Source of the DNA: JAAOIF01 sp965217125 | GTDB lineage: Bacteria > Pseudomonadota > Gammaproteobacteria > PS1 > Pseudothioglobaceae | NCBI GenBank assembly: GCA_965217125.1 | Contig: OZ244244.1 | Location: forward strand, 1,054,001-1,118,000 | Direction: 5' to 3' | DNA: 64,000 bases | Shown here: positions 17,753 through 25,410 of the stretch, in pieces | How positions within the stretch are numbered: position 1 is the stretch's first letter | How the letters are laid out: each line of letters opens with the position of its first letter | Position numbers and translations under genes: made by a program | Notes under the pieces: generated by a model | Seen by the model: the letters and a program-made list of their open reading frames with translations, nothing else | The model's database searches: none | Told to the model about the DNA's origin: nothing

Positions 17753-17845
17753 AATGCTAAAGGCTTTATTGCAAGGAGGTAAGAAAAATGAAAAAAACCA
17801 CAATGATGTTTTATCACTTATTGCCAACCTCCAACATTTAGCATT
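17753..17845 (-). promoter_or_regulatory. Long-range hairpin in the hup leader region
   Basis: Exact 9-bp inverted repeat AATGCTAAA (17753-17761) / TTTAGCATT (17837-17845) enclosing a second 6-bp repeat GGAGGT (17775-17780) / ACCTCC (17827-17832). Both stems are nested, so an RNA from either strand could fold into one long irregular stem. It ends about 30 nt upstream of the hup start and might be a structured 5' leader. On the plus strand the GGAGGT is a perfect ribosome site in front of a micro-ORF, and the structure would hide it. Confidence 0.5.
17788..17841 (+). CDS. Candidate micro-ORF (17 aa) with consensus ribosome site
   Basis: ATG 7 nt downstream of a perfect AAGGAGGT (17773-17780); the product would be MKKTTMMFYHLLPTSNI. 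Its ribosome site and 3' end form the inner arms of the inverted repeat described above. It could be a real leader peptide or type I toxin-like peptide, or a chance frame next to a structural element. No promoter is obvious. Only the exceptional ribosome site supports it. Confidence 0.3.
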   Translation: MKKTTMMFYHLLPTSNI

Positions 17846-17897
17846 GTCAATTATAAGGGAATATTAAGACCATATCAACAAATTACAAAAAAAATTA

Positions 17898-18374
17898 TCA
17901 ATTACTATACTTTAAGGCTCTTTGTTTATCTTTTTGCCAGTCTTTAGCCTTAATATCTTGACGCTTATCATACATTTTTTTGCCTTTAGCCAGCCCAATT
18001 TCTAATTTTACCTTGCCTCTTAGCCAATATAATTTAAGTGCCACAACCGTTACACCTTTTTGGTTAATTTTATCTTTAATACGGTTAATTTCTAAACGAT
18101 TTAACAGCAATTTACGCGTGCGAGTAGGGTTTGCGTCCACATGAGTGGATGCACTTTTAAGCGGTGATATATGTGCGCCAAACAAAAATAATTCATTATT
18201 TTTTAAAATTACATAGCTTTCTTTGATGTGTGCTTTGTTATCACGCAAGCTTTTTACTTCCCAACCCTGTAAACTTAACCCAGCTTCTAAGCTTTGTTCG
18301 ATAAAATAATCAAATCTGGCTTTTTTATTAACAACGATTGTGTTTAAATTTGTTTTTTTAGATTTTTTACTCAT
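17898..18374 (-). CDS. smpB: SsrA-binding protein
   Basis: tmRNA-binding partner for trans-translation ribosome rescue. 158 aa with NKKARFDYFIEQSLEAGLSLQGWEVKSLR, LFGAHISPL, LYWLRGKVKLEIGLAKGKKMYDKR and the C-terminal tail KDKQRALKYSN, all family hallmarks. Divergently arranged with ratA, 14 nt between start codons, a conserved gammaproteobacterial arrangement. Confidence 0.96.
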   Translation of the reverse strand: MSKKSKKTNLNTIVVNKKARFDYFIEQSLEAGLSLQGWEVKSLRDNKAHIKESYVILKNNELFLFGAHISPLKSASTHVDANPTRTRKLLLNRLEINRIKDKINQKGVTVVALKLYWLRGKVKLEIGLAKGKKMYDKRQDIKAKDWQKDKQRALKYSN

Positions 18375-18388
18375 TATTATTATAAATT

Positions 18389-18817
18389 ATGCATCATATT
18401 TCAAAAAGTGCCATTGTTCCATACTCTTGTAAACAAATGTATCAGTTAGTTAATCAAATTAATGACTACCCGACATTTCTTAACTGGTGTTCATCTGCCT
18501 CTATTTTAAATCAAACTGCAACCCAAATTACTGCCTTGGTTGAGGTTAATAAAGGCGCTTTTAATCAAAGTTTTACCACAATTAATACACTAACAGCTGA
18601 TAAAAGGATTGATATGCAGCTCAAAAACGGACCATTTAATCATCTAACTGGCGCTTGGCACTTTAGCAAACTTGGTAATAATGCTTGCAAAATTAGTCTT
18701 GAATTGCAATTTAGCTTCTCTTCAAAATTGGTTGATATTGCCATCTCGCCAATTTTTACTGCAATTTCCAATGCTCAGTTGGATGCCTTTGTTGTTAGGG
18801 CAAAACAAATATATTGA
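18389..18817 (+). CDS. ratA: RatA/Coq10-type START-like protein
   Basis: 142 aa, matching the RatA/YfjG (polyketide cyclase-like, COQ10) family: MHHISKSAIVPYSCKQMYQLVNQ and YPTFLNWCSSASI at the N-terminus and LVDIAISPIFTAISNAQLDAFVVRAKQIY at the end. The fold forms a lipid-binding pocket; Coq10 homologues bind ubiquinone, while RatA of E. coli was reported to act on ribosome association. Its place opposite smpB supports the assignment. The stop precedes the next gene by 2 nt. Confidence 0.9.
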   Translation: MHHISKSAIVPYSCKQMYQLVNQINDYPTFLNWCSSASILNQTATQITALVEVNKGAFNQSFTTINTLTADKRIDMQLKNGPFNHLTGAWHFSKLGNNACKISLELQFSFSSKLVDIAISPIFTAISNAQLDAFVVRAKQIY

Positions 18818-18819
18818 GT

Positions 18820-19617
18820 ATGATTATCAACCCTTTTAAGCTTTGCTACCGGGCGTTGATTAGTGCTAATATTGATGAAAAAATTGCATTGACCAATAGC
18901 ATTCACCGATTAAAACAAAGCAAACAGCTCAACTATCAGGCGCAATACCATATTAAATCCATAACCAATCCAGGGCGACCTGACAAACCACATTTGCTTC
19001 AATTTAGCTCTATGCCTAAGCGCGATAAATCAAATGCAGGTCTAATTAAAACCATTCATGCTATTTGCCATATTGAATTTAATGCAATTAATTTAGCCTT
19101 AGACGCGGCCTATCGATTTCGCTATATGCCTAAGCAATTTTATCAAGATTGGATACAAGTGGCTTTTGAAGAGTGCAAACACTTTAATCTGCTCAATAGC
19201 TACTTATCAACATTGGGCTATGCGTATGGCGATTTTGATGCACATAATGGCTTATGGAAAATGACGAGGGACACCGATTATGATGTATTAGCACGGATGG
19301 CATTAGTGCCTAGAGTGTTAGAAGCAAGGGGTTTAGATGTTACTCCGAACATTCAAAATCGCTTTAAAAACTCTAACTTTAAACCGATGGTGGATATTTT
19401 GCAGGTGATTTTTGATGACGAAATTACTCATGTAAAGATTGGCAATCATTGGTTTCATTATCTGTGTCAAGCAAGAAAAATTGATCCATTAACCACTTTT
19501 GATAACTTAATACAAAAACACATTGGCAAGCAATTACGCGGTCCATTTAATATCGAAGCGCGAAAATTGGCTGATTTTTCACAAACTGAATTGGATTATC
19601 TGCAAAATATCGGCTGA
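18820..19617 (+). CDS. DUF455 ferritin-like protein
   Basis: About 265 aa. The sequence IEFNAINLALDAAYRF, FEECKHFNLLNSYL, EARGLDVTPNIQNRF and IFDDEITHVKIGNHWFHYLC shows the E-xx-H type metal ligands on helices typical of DUF455, a ferritin-like diiron family related to MiaE-like enzymes. Function of DUF455 is not established. The ATG at 18820 is chosen; a TTG at 18814 would overlap the ratA stop. It lies in an operon with ratA and is convergent with the following alpha/beta-hydrolase-like gene with no gap. Confidence 0.85.
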   Translation: MIINPFKLCYRALISANIDEKIALTNSIHRLKQSKQLNYQAQYHIKSITNPGRPDKPHLLQFSSMPKRDKSNAGLIKTIHAICHIEFNAINLALDAAYRFRYMPKQFYQDWIQVAFEECKHFNLLNSYLSTLGYAYGDFDAHNGLWKMTRDTDYDVLARMALVPRVLEARGLDVTPNIQNRFKNSNFKPMVDILQVIFDDEITHVKIGNHWFHYLCQARKIDPLTTFDNLIQKHIGKQLRGPFNIEARKLADFSQTELDYLQNIG

Positions 19618-20490
19618 TTATTTATTGCTAATAGTGTCTGTCAACCATCTGTCTATTTGCTCAAGTAATTGCTCAGAAGCACCGTCCTCTTTATAATAAT
19701 GACCAGCACCTTTGACCAATGCTTGGCTGCTTTTTGAATTTAGTCTTGGCTTTCTAACTTTTGCCAAACGCAATACCCCTGCAAAATCATTCTGTGCAAA
19801 AATATCTAATATCGGCATGCTAATTTTTTCTAATGGGTAGGGTTTGACCAATTTTTGCTTATAATCGGTTGCACCCATGCCAATGCCAACAAAACCGCTT
19901 AGCGCGCCATCGCCAACTTTATCCAAATAACTCATCGACATATGCGCACCACAACCATGCGCCATAAGCACGATGTTTTTAATGCCACGCTCTTTATAAA
20001 AATTAATGGCAGCATCAATACGCCTATGTGCATAAGGGAATATCGGCACATAATCATAATATTTAGCATGTTTATCCAATACAGGCATTTGCACCGACAA
20101 GGTATGCCAAGCTTTTTCTGCAAGTCCAACCCTAAGTGGTTTAATGGTATCTGCCCAATTAGCATGCTGACCACGGTTATGCAAAATAATCACCCCGCCC
20201 TTGTGGTTTTCAATCTCACTTTGCAGATAAATACTAAATACTTTTTGCCCGTTTTTCAGGCTTAAATATTGTGGCTCGCCTTCTAAAACCGCATCTTCAA
20301 TTTCACTAATCATACGCACTTCACGGGTGAAATCTGGCTTAGCGGCAACAAATTGATTAAAGTTTTTTCTCAGTTGGTTTGGATCAAAATCACCAAACAT
20401 TGGTAAATCTGGTAGTTTTGGCAGCTCTATCATGGCATGGCTTGTTTGAGTAAATATCAAGCCTATAATAATTAATAATTTATTTAACAT
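19618..20490 (-). CDS. Exported alpha/beta-hydrolase-fold protein (DUF3530-like)
   Basis: 290 aa with a Sec signal peptide (MLNKLLIIIGLIFTQTSHA). The core GGVIILHNRGQHANW, WHTLSVQMPVL and NIVLMAHGCGAHMSMSYL is the alpha/beta-hydrolase scaffold; MPILDIFAQNDFAG and GAGHYYKEDG correspond to the acid and histidine regions. The nucleophile elbow reads AHGCGA, with Gly where Ser normally sits, as in DUF3530 proteins, so ordinary esterase activity is doubtful. Predicted periplasmic. Preceded by a degenerate Sel1-like remnant whose end overlaps its start. Confidence 0.75.
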   Translation of the reverse strand: MLNKLLIIIGLIFTQTSHAMIELPKLPDLPMFGDFDPNQLRKNFNQFVAAKPDFTREVRMISEIEDAVLEGEPQYLSLKNGQKVFSIYLQSEIENHKGGVIILHNRGQHANWADTIKPLRVGLAEKAWHTLSVQMPVLDKHAKYYDYVPIFPYAHRRIDAAINFYKERGIKNIVLMAHGCGAHMSMSYLDKVGDGALSGFVGIGMGATDYKQKLVKPYPLEKISMPILDIFAQNDFAGVLRLAKVRKPRLNSKSSQALVKGAGHYYKEDGASEQLLEQIDRWLTDTISNK

Positions 20491-20690
20491 AAATCTCTCG
20501 CAGTTTGTCTAACGCAATCTGTGCATCAGGATGTTTATTGTTGTTAGCCTCATTTAGCCAATAATACGCTTAATGCTTTTATATTTTGAGCTTTTTATGA
20601 ATACTCATAAGCAATTTGATACCAATAATCTGTGCGATTATCAGCAATTGTTGGCAAAACCGTCACCAAGCTCAATACGAAAAAAAGGGC
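20480..20690 (-). pseudogene. Remnant of a Sel1/TPR-repeat gene
   Basis: On the minus strand the frame ending at 20480 reads AYYWLNEANNNKHPDAQIAL then DKLREIYVK and stop; the A-x-YW-L-x-x-A...HPDAQ pattern is the Sel1 repeat. Further upstream the similarity (DYWYQIAYEYS) continues in another frame and is broken by stops, so no intact gene remains. The stop overlaps the start of the DUF3530-like gene, suggesting that the two were once an operon. No other feature is seen in 20491-20681. Confidence 0.4.
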
Positions 20691-20708
20691 ATTATTAACG
20701 CCCTTTTT
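20682..20708 (-). terminator. Intrinsic terminator downstream of the rhodanese gene
   Basis: Nine-bp stem AAAAAGGGC (20682-20690) / GCCCTTTTT (20700-20708) with a 9-nt loop. A- and T-runs on both sides would allow termination in both directions, but the only gene ending here is the exported rhodanese on the minus strand. Confidence 0.85.
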
Positions 20709-20733
20709 GTTTGGTTAATAATAATCAAAATGA

Positions 20734-21378
20734 TTATTTACCAACAGTGCTAAGACCTAATGAATGCCAAGCATTCATACCAGAACGGTAGTATTTAAGC
20801 TTAGATTCAGGATAGCCGATAGACAATAATGCTCTGATTGCCGCAGGTGATTGACCACACCATAGGCCGTTACAGAACAAGTATAGCGTCTTAGCTTTGC
20901 TGAAGTTTAGCACACCAGTACCATTATCAACAACACCAAATTTGCCCGTTAAGATGTCAATAACCGCGTCTGGGTCTTTGGCAACTGCTTTAGAGTTTAA
21001 CTTAGTAAATGGAATATTAACCGCGCCTTTGATTGTGCCGCCTCTCTTAGCTGTGGTCCAAACTGGGGTGCGTGCATCAATTACCATAATTGATTTATCG
21101 CCCTTAGCCATATCGCGCACCGCGTTAATAATATCTAATTCGCTCACTGTATCAACAGATGCAGGTGCAAACGGATGCATTGGCTGAATACAAAATGGAG
21201 GACAAGGGCGCGAAGTCTTGGCAAATGCTGGGTGAATAGTGGCTTTGTTGTCTTGGTTGCGTGAAATACCTGCAACTTCCATAATGCCTTTAACTATACC
21301 AACTGGCTTAGCGCTTACAGCCATTGATGCTAATAATGCTACTGAGGCAGCACTTACTACTAATGTTTTAAGTTTCAT
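20734..21378 (-). CDS. Exported rhodanese-domain protein
   Basis: 214 aa with a Sec signal peptide (MKLKTLVVSAASVALLASMAVSA). A single rhodanese domain covers residues about 75-214: IMVIDARTPVWT, GAVNIPFTKL and the active-site loop LFCNGLWCGQSP, with a second cysteine four residues after the first candidate nucleophile, then YYRSGMNAWHSLGLS. Two cysteines are also present in PCPPFCIQP before the domain. Likely a periplasmic sulfur-handling or redox protein; this would suit a sulfur oxidiser but the substrate is not known. An intrinsic terminator follows. Confidence 0.85.
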   Translation of the reverse strand: MKLKTLVVSAASVALLASMAVSAKPVGIVKGIMEVAGISRNQDNKATIHPAFAKTSRPCPPFCIQPMHPFAPASVDTVSELDIINAVRDMAKGDKSIMVIDARTPVWTTAKRGGTIKGAVNIPFTKLNSKAVAKDPDAVIDILTGKFGVVDNGTGVLNFSKAKTLYLFCNGLWCGQSPAAIRALLSIGYPESKLKYYRSGMNAWHSLGLSTVGK

Positions 21379-21477
21379 ACTTTTCTCCTTTTATATAAAA
21401 AAATAACTCATTATTGAGTCTTTTATTAATAACATCGCCTTAACTAAAGACAATGTCAAAAATTCGCTGTTGTTAAT

Positions 21478-21705
21478 TTAATCGCAGCTTGGCTCTTCTT
21501 CAAGATTATGCTGTAGATAATAATCTGCCACACAAATCTCACGCTTATCATCGTCTAAGTGTTCACAAAGATCTTTAGCGCCATCACGCACCGCTTGCAT
21601 TTGCTGCTCAGTTGGATCATCACCTAATACTGCCACACCATCTTTTGCATCGGCAAACACATTAAAACTTAATAAAAATCCTAACAATACTGCCAACCCT
21701 TTCAT
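21478..21705 (-). CDS. Small exported acidic protein
   Basis: 75 aa with a signal peptide (MKGLAVLLGFLLSFNVFA). The mature part is about 57 residues, acidic, with three cysteines (AKDLCEHL, KREICVADYYL and the near-terminal PSCD). The C-x(n)-C spacing suggests a disulfide-stabilised helical periplasmic protein. A good ribosome site (AAGGAATAAA) precedes the ATG. Family not recognised. It stands alone between the rhodanese gene and rnhA, all on the same strand. Confidence 0.65.
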   Translation of the reverse strand: MKGLAVLLGFLLSFNVFADAKDGVAVLGDDPTEQQMQAVRDGAKDLCEHLDDDKREICVADYYLQHNLEEEPSCD

Positions 21706-21775
21706 TTTATTCCTTTTGTTTGATTGTGCTTAAAAGTATCTTTATACCATAGTTAATCAACAATTACAGATTTTA

Positions 21776-22213
21776 TTATTGCAATTCGTCCATTGCTTGA
21801 TTGGCTAGTTTATCCGCCATATCATTGCCTTTATTGCCACTATGACCCTTAACCCAATGCCAATTAACCTGATGTTTTTGATTAAGCGCATCAAGGCGTT
21901 TCCATAACTTAACATTTTTAACTGGTTTTTTTGCTGCGGTCTTCCAATTTTTATTTTTCCAAGCTTTAATCCACTGGTTAATACCGTTCATCACATATTT
22001 GGAATCGGTGTGTAATTCAATCGTAATTTCACTTGATTTAATTGCCTCTAAGGCTTGAATAGCTGCCATTAATTCCATTTGATTATTGGTGGTGTTTATT
22101 TCAGCGCCTTTAAGTTTTTTATCGTATTCGCCATACCTAAGCCACACGCCCCAACCGCCAATACCAGGGTTGCCGCGGCAGCCGCCATCGGTATAAATTA
22201 TTATTTTGTTCAT
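21776..22213 (-). CDS. rnhA: Ribonuclease HI
   Basis: Degrades the RNA strand of RNA-DNA hybrids. 145 aa with the catalytic carboxylates in IIYTDGGCRGNPG, NQMELMAAIQAL, ELHTDSKYVMNG and GNDMADKLANQAM. Full length. The divergent phd-doc operon starts 57 nt away. Confidence 0.97.
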   Translation of the reverse strand: MNKIIIYTDGGCRGNPGIGGWGVWLRYGEYDKKLKGAEINTTNNQMELMAAIQALEAIKSSEITIELHTDSKYVMNGINQWIKAWKNKNWKTAAKKPVKNVKLWKRLDALNQKHQVNWHWVKGHSGNKGNDMADKLANQAMDELQ

Positions 22214-22219
22214 TCTAAA

Positions 22220-22262
22220 TTAAAATAAGGTATATAATATGCATTTTAATACCACTAAGGAG
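22220..22262 (+). promoter_or_regulatory. phd-doc promoter/operator and ribosome site
   Basis: TATAAT (-10) at 22233-22238 lies inside an inverted repeat TTAAAAT (22220-22226) / ATTTTAA (22243-22249). An AAGGAG ribosome site is at 22257-22262, 7 nt before the antitoxin ATG. The palindrome around the promoter is the usual design for Phd-type autorepression; this role is inferred. Confidence 0.55.
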
Positions 22263-22269
22263 TAAATTC

Positions 22270-22518
22270 ATGGAAACCATTTTAGCCCATAAAACTGCCT
22301 CACTCACAGAATTTCGCGACCCTGCCAAAGTGATTAGAGAGGCGGGCGGACAAACCATTGCTATTATGAATCGCTCAAATGTAGTAGGGTATTTTGTGCC
22401 GAAAGATCGAGTTGGTAAACGGCAGTTTAAGTATGCTGACAGTGCTTCGGTGCAGAAACATCTTGAACAATCACTCAAAGACAATAAAGCAATATTAGAA
22501 TATTTACAAGATAAATAA
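22270..22518 (+). CDS. phd: Antitoxin, Phd/YefM-like
   Basis: 82 aa. N-terminal METILAHKTASLTEFRDPAKVI then GGQTIAIMNRSNVVGYFVP matches the Phd/YefM DNA-binding fold, in which the strand-turn IMNRSNVVGYF is typical. The C-terminal part, with QKHLEQSLKDNKAILEYLQDK, would be the disordered segment that wraps the toxin. The stop codon overlaps the toxin ATG by one nucleotide (TAATG), giving the tight coupling of type II systems. Neutralises Doc. Confidence 0.87.
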   Translation: METILAHKTASLTEFRDPAKVIREAGGQTIAIMNRSNVVGYFVPKDRVGKRQFKYADSASVQKHLEQSLKDNKAILEYLQDK

Positions 22519-22895
22519 TGCAACTATTAAACACAAAAGATATTTTTGACATTCATGAAGATGTCATTAATGCAAATGAATTACAGGGCTTAGCGGCGAA
22601 TAAATCACTTGAAGGTGTTGTTGCTAGAGTGGAAAATCGTCTCGCCTATGATATGATCGGTGATGTCTTTGATTTGGCAGCCATCTATTGTGTGGTGATT
22701 GCCAAGGGTCATGTCTTTAACGACGCTAATAAACGCACTGCTTTCACAGCAATGGATGTCTGTTTAAGAGCAAATAACATTGTATTAAATTTACACCTTG
22801 AAACCACTGGAAAAATAATTATTGATGTTGCCCAAGGCACGGTTGATGAGATTGATTTGGCAAATTACCTGCGTGAAAAAGCTAGTCAATATTAA
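22518..22895 (+). CDS. doc: Toxin, Doc/Fic family
   Basis: 125 aa. Contains the Fic-fold active site HVFNDANKRT (H65, N71, K72, R73), which in Doc phosphorylates elongation factor Tu and stops translation. GLAANKSLEGVVARVENRLAY and VFDLAAIYCVVIAKGHVF match Doc. The last six codons (EKASQY) lie within a segment that is repeated antisense to the asnB-type gene end at 23626, so the native C-terminus may have been replaced when the module landed here. Catalytic residues are intact, so the toxin is probably active. Confidence 0.88.
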   Translation: MQLLNTKDIFDIHEDVINANELQGLAANKSLEGVVARVENRLAYDMIGDVFDLAAIYCVVIAKGHVFNDANKRTAFTAMDVCLRANNIVLNLHLETTGKIIIDVAQGTVDEIDLANYLREKASQY

Positions 22896-23135
22896 CCTGC
22901 AACCAAAATTCCAATAACGCTAAATGCCACAGCCGCGAACCATTGAGTGCTGTCATATAATTTTGTGGTTTGTTGATGATTTTTTGCACAAAGTTTTGCT
23001 TAAATACGCCACGATTTCGGCAAGCACTTGAGTTTAATATATCGCTCATAAACTCTAAAAAATCGCCCTGAACATACTTCAAGGCTGGCATTGGAAAATA
23101 ACCTTTTGCAATCAATAACACTATCAGCCAACAAA
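22874..23135. repeat. Direct repeat copy 1 (3' end of the amidotransferase gene)
   Basis: About 262 bp nearly identical to 23626-23889, where it forms the 3' end of the amidotransferase gene. Differences seen: two single-base changes near 22932-22942, a 2-nt shortening of a T-run at about 23105 and a few changes near the far end. Copy 1 starts within the last codons of doc. The 490 bp between the copies hold the His/Ser-rich gene. Confidence 0.9.
22882..23135 (-). pseudogene. Duplicated C-terminal fragment of the amidotransferase gene
   Basis: Encodes the last about 75 residues of the AsnB-type protein (GYFPMPALKYVQGD to WLQVNID) without the rest of the enzyme. A 2-nt deletion in a T-run shifts the frame upstream of GYFPMP, so it cannot be read as part of a longer protein. 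It overlaps the end of doc tail to tail. Non-functional by itself; its interest is as evidence of a recombination event. Confidence 0.85.
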
Positions 23136-23225
23136 AAGTTGTGCTTAGAATTTGAATTTAGGTTATTTTAATAGTTGATTCTACCACTAAATTTGCGATA
23201 GAACCATTCTGCTGATACTAAGCCC

Positions 23226-23489
23226 TTATTTTTTCTTATCCGTCTTTTTAGTCGTTTTTTTATGAGAAGAATGACCCTCATTTTCGTCTTCGTCTTCTTC
23301 TTCGTCATCAGAGCTATGACTATGACTGTGACTATGACTGTGACTATGGCTATGACTATGACCATGACTACGACTATGAGAACTACTTTTGGAATGACCA
23401 TGCCCTTCTTCTTCGTAATTAGCACGAACCTCAAATGTAGTAATAAAAATAAAAAATACTGTCAGTATAAGTAATCCATTTTTTAACAT
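23226..23489 (-). CDS. Small exported His/Ser-rich protein
   Basis: The ATG at 23489 is preceded by GGAGA at proper spacing and gives an 87-aa protein with a signal peptide (MLKNGLLILTVFFIFITTFEVRA). The mature part has a tract of about seven His-Ser dipeptides, then an acidic block (SSDDEEEDEDENE) and a Lys/Thr-rich tail (KKTTKKTDKKK). His-rich tracts of this kind often bind Ni, Zn or Cu. The DNA of the tract is a 6-nt tandem repeat (gactat/gactgt units), which may vary in number. The gene lies between the two direct repeats and may have arrived with them. Confidence 0.6.
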   Translation of the reverse strand: MLKNGLLILTVFFIFITTFEVRANYEEEGHGHSKSSSHSRSHGHSHSHSHSHSHSHSHSSDDEEEDEDENEGHSSHKKTTKKTDKKK

Positions 23490-23625
23490 AATTTTCTCCA
23501 AATTGCATTTATTAAAAAAATACCATAATAATGTGAAACACACACTAGTATGATAACCAGATTATATAGCCTAAATTCAATTCTAAGTATATTTTTGTTT
23601 ATTGTTTTAAGAGTCAAGATAGCTT

Positions 23626-23889
23626 TGAAAAAGCTAGTCAATATTAACCTGCAACCAAAATTCCAATAACGCTAAATGCCACAACCGCGAACCGTTGAGT
23701 GCTGTCATATAATTTTGTGGTTTGTTGATGATTTTTTGCACAAAGTTTTGCTTAAATACGCCACGATTTCGGCAAGCACTTGAGTTTAATATATCGCTCA
23801 TAAACTCTAAAAAATCGCCCTGAACATACTTCAAGGCTGGCATTGGAAAATAACCTTTTTTGCGATCAATCACACTATCAGGCAACAAA
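23626..23889. repeat. Direct repeat copy 2 (native 3' end of the amidotransferase gene)
   Basis: The copy that is continuous with the full-length amidotransferase gene. It begins 8 nt beyond the stop codon of that gene, at the same base (tgaaaaag) where copy 1 begins inside doc. Confidence 0.9.
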
Positions 23890-25391
23890 CCTCTTGATAT
23901 TTGCTTGAGCGGATATTTGCCTTGTTCAGCCATTTTTAAACTCGGCGACATACTTAGTGCGTGTTCAACTAATTGATAATCCATAAACGGCACCCGCGCT
24001 TCTAAACCCCATGCCATAGTCATATTATCAACGCGTTTAACCGGGTCATCTACAATCAACCTAGTAATGTCAGTGCGAAAAACTTTATCCATAAACTCAT
24101 CCGCACCCGACTTGGCAAATTCTTTATTAAGCCAAGTCTCGGTGTGATTGCCAGAATGATATTGCTGATTAACAGTTTGCAAATACTCTTGATGCGTTCT
24201 ATCCACATAATGCTTAGCAAAACGCTCAAACTCACTACCTTGCTCGGCTTGCATACGCGGATACCAAAAATATCCTGCAAAGGCTTCATCTGCGCCCTGC
24301 CCTGAAAGCACCACTTTAATATGTTGTGATACTTGCTCAGACAACAAATAAAACGCCACAGCATCTTGCCCGACCATTGGTTCTGCCATATTTGCCACTG
24401 CCTCACCAAGTCGTGGTAGTACTTGCGAATTGCTGATGAGGTATTTTTGATGATTGGTATTAAATTTATTTACAATTTGGTCAGAATATTCAAATTCCGA
24501 GCCAGATTCATCGTTAATATCTTCAAAACCAATCGAAAAAGTGCGAATATCACGATGCCCAGCCTCACTCAGCAAGCCGACTAATAAAGATGAATCTAAT
24601 CCACCAGACAACAATACCCCAATCGGCACATCACAGGCATCCATACGCTTATTGACCGCAGCTGTTAATAGTTCGTGACTGCGCTCAATCTGCTGTGCAT
24701 TATTTAGATTATTTCTGCGTGCTGTTGGTTGCCAATAGGTTTTTTCAGTGATTTTGCCCTTGCTATCAATGCTTAGAGTTGTTGCCGGTTTGATTTTTTT
24801 TACCCCATTTAAAATGGTATTTGGCGCTGGCACAACAGCATGCAAAGACAGTTGTTGTTGTAAGGCAACCGAATTAATACTGCTATCAACACCTATTGCC
24901 ACCAATGCTTGGGTATTAGAAGCAAAACTAAATGCCTTATTGCTCAAATTAAAATACAAAGGTTTGATGCCCATCCGATCACGCGCTACAAACAATTTAT
25001 CCCCATCCCACAGACAAAAAGCAAACATACCATCAAGATGACGCACACAATCCTCGCCCCAAAAATCATAAGCCTTAATGATAACTTCGGTGTCTGAATG
25101 CGAAAAAAATCTATAGCCACGCTTGATTAAATCAGCACGCAACGATTTATAATTATAAATCGTGCCATTAAACACCAACATCAAGTTAAGCGCCTTATCA
25201 ACCATTGGCTGATGTGCGTGATTAGACAGGTCAATAATACTCAAACGCTGATGGCCAAAACCAACATTAGCATTTATCCATTGCCCACTATCATCCGCAC
25301 CACGGCGTGATACCTTTTGCATCATAGTTGTTAAATCTGCAGATTTAACTGTTTGATTATCAAATCTTAATTGCCCACAAATACCACACAT
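23634..25391 (-). CDS. AsnB-family amidotransferase, N-acetylglutaminylglutamine amide type
   Basis: 585-aa class II glutamine amidotransferase/synthetase. Cys2 of MCGICGQ is the glutaminase nucleophile; SGGLDSSLLVGLLSEAG is the ATP-pyrophosphatase loop. The pattern LHAVVPAPNTIL, MAEPMVGQDAVAFYLLSEQV and SGQGADEAFAGYFWYPRM is the one I associate with N-acetylglutaminylglutamine amide (NAGGN) osmolyte synthesis, not with asparagine synthetase B, but this is from memory. The usual partner (a GNAT-containing ligase) is not adjacent. Transcribed divergently from leuC. Its 3' end is duplicated beside doc. Confidence 0.75.
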   Translation of the reverse strand: MCGICGQLRFDNQTVKSADLTTMMQKVSRRGADDSGQWINANVGFGHQRLSIIDLSNHAHQPMVDKALNLMLVFNGTIYNYKSLRADLIKRGYRFFSHSDTEVIIKAYDFWGEDCVRHLDGMFAFCLWDGDKLFVARDRMGIKPLYFNLSNKAFSFASNTQALVAIGVDSSINSVALQQQLSLHAVVPAPNTILNGVKKIKPATTLSIDSKGKITEKTYWQPTARRNNLNNAQQIERSHELLTAAVNKRMDACDVPIGVLLSGGLDSSLLVGLLSEAGHRDIRTFSIGFEDINDESGSEFEYSDQIVNKFNTNHQKYLISNSQVLPRLGEAVANMAEPMVGQDAVAFYLLSEQVSQHIKVVLSGQGADEAFAGYFWYPRMQAEQGSEFERFAKHYVDRTHQEYLQTVNQQYHSGNHTETWLNKEFAKSGADEFMDKVFRTDITRLIVDDPVKRVDNMTMAWGLEARVPFMDYQLVEHALSMSPSLKMAEQGKYPLKQISRGLLPDSVIDRKKGYFPMPALKYVQGDFLEFMSDILNSSACRNRGVFKQNFVQKIINKPQNYMTALNGSRLWHLALLEFWLQVNID

Positions 25392-25410
25392 ATAAAAGTT
25401 ATAGAGAAGG

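Noticed and set aside
23305..23375. CRISPR-like short repeats
   Set aside because: The units are 6 nt and contiguous without spacers; they encode His-Ser repeats. No CRISPR array or cas gene was seen anywhere in the window.
23262..23474. Met/Thr-rich frames overlapping the His/Ser-rich gene (both strands)
   Set aside because: They are shifted readings of the 6-nt repeat; only the minus frame from 23489 has a ribosome site and signal peptide.
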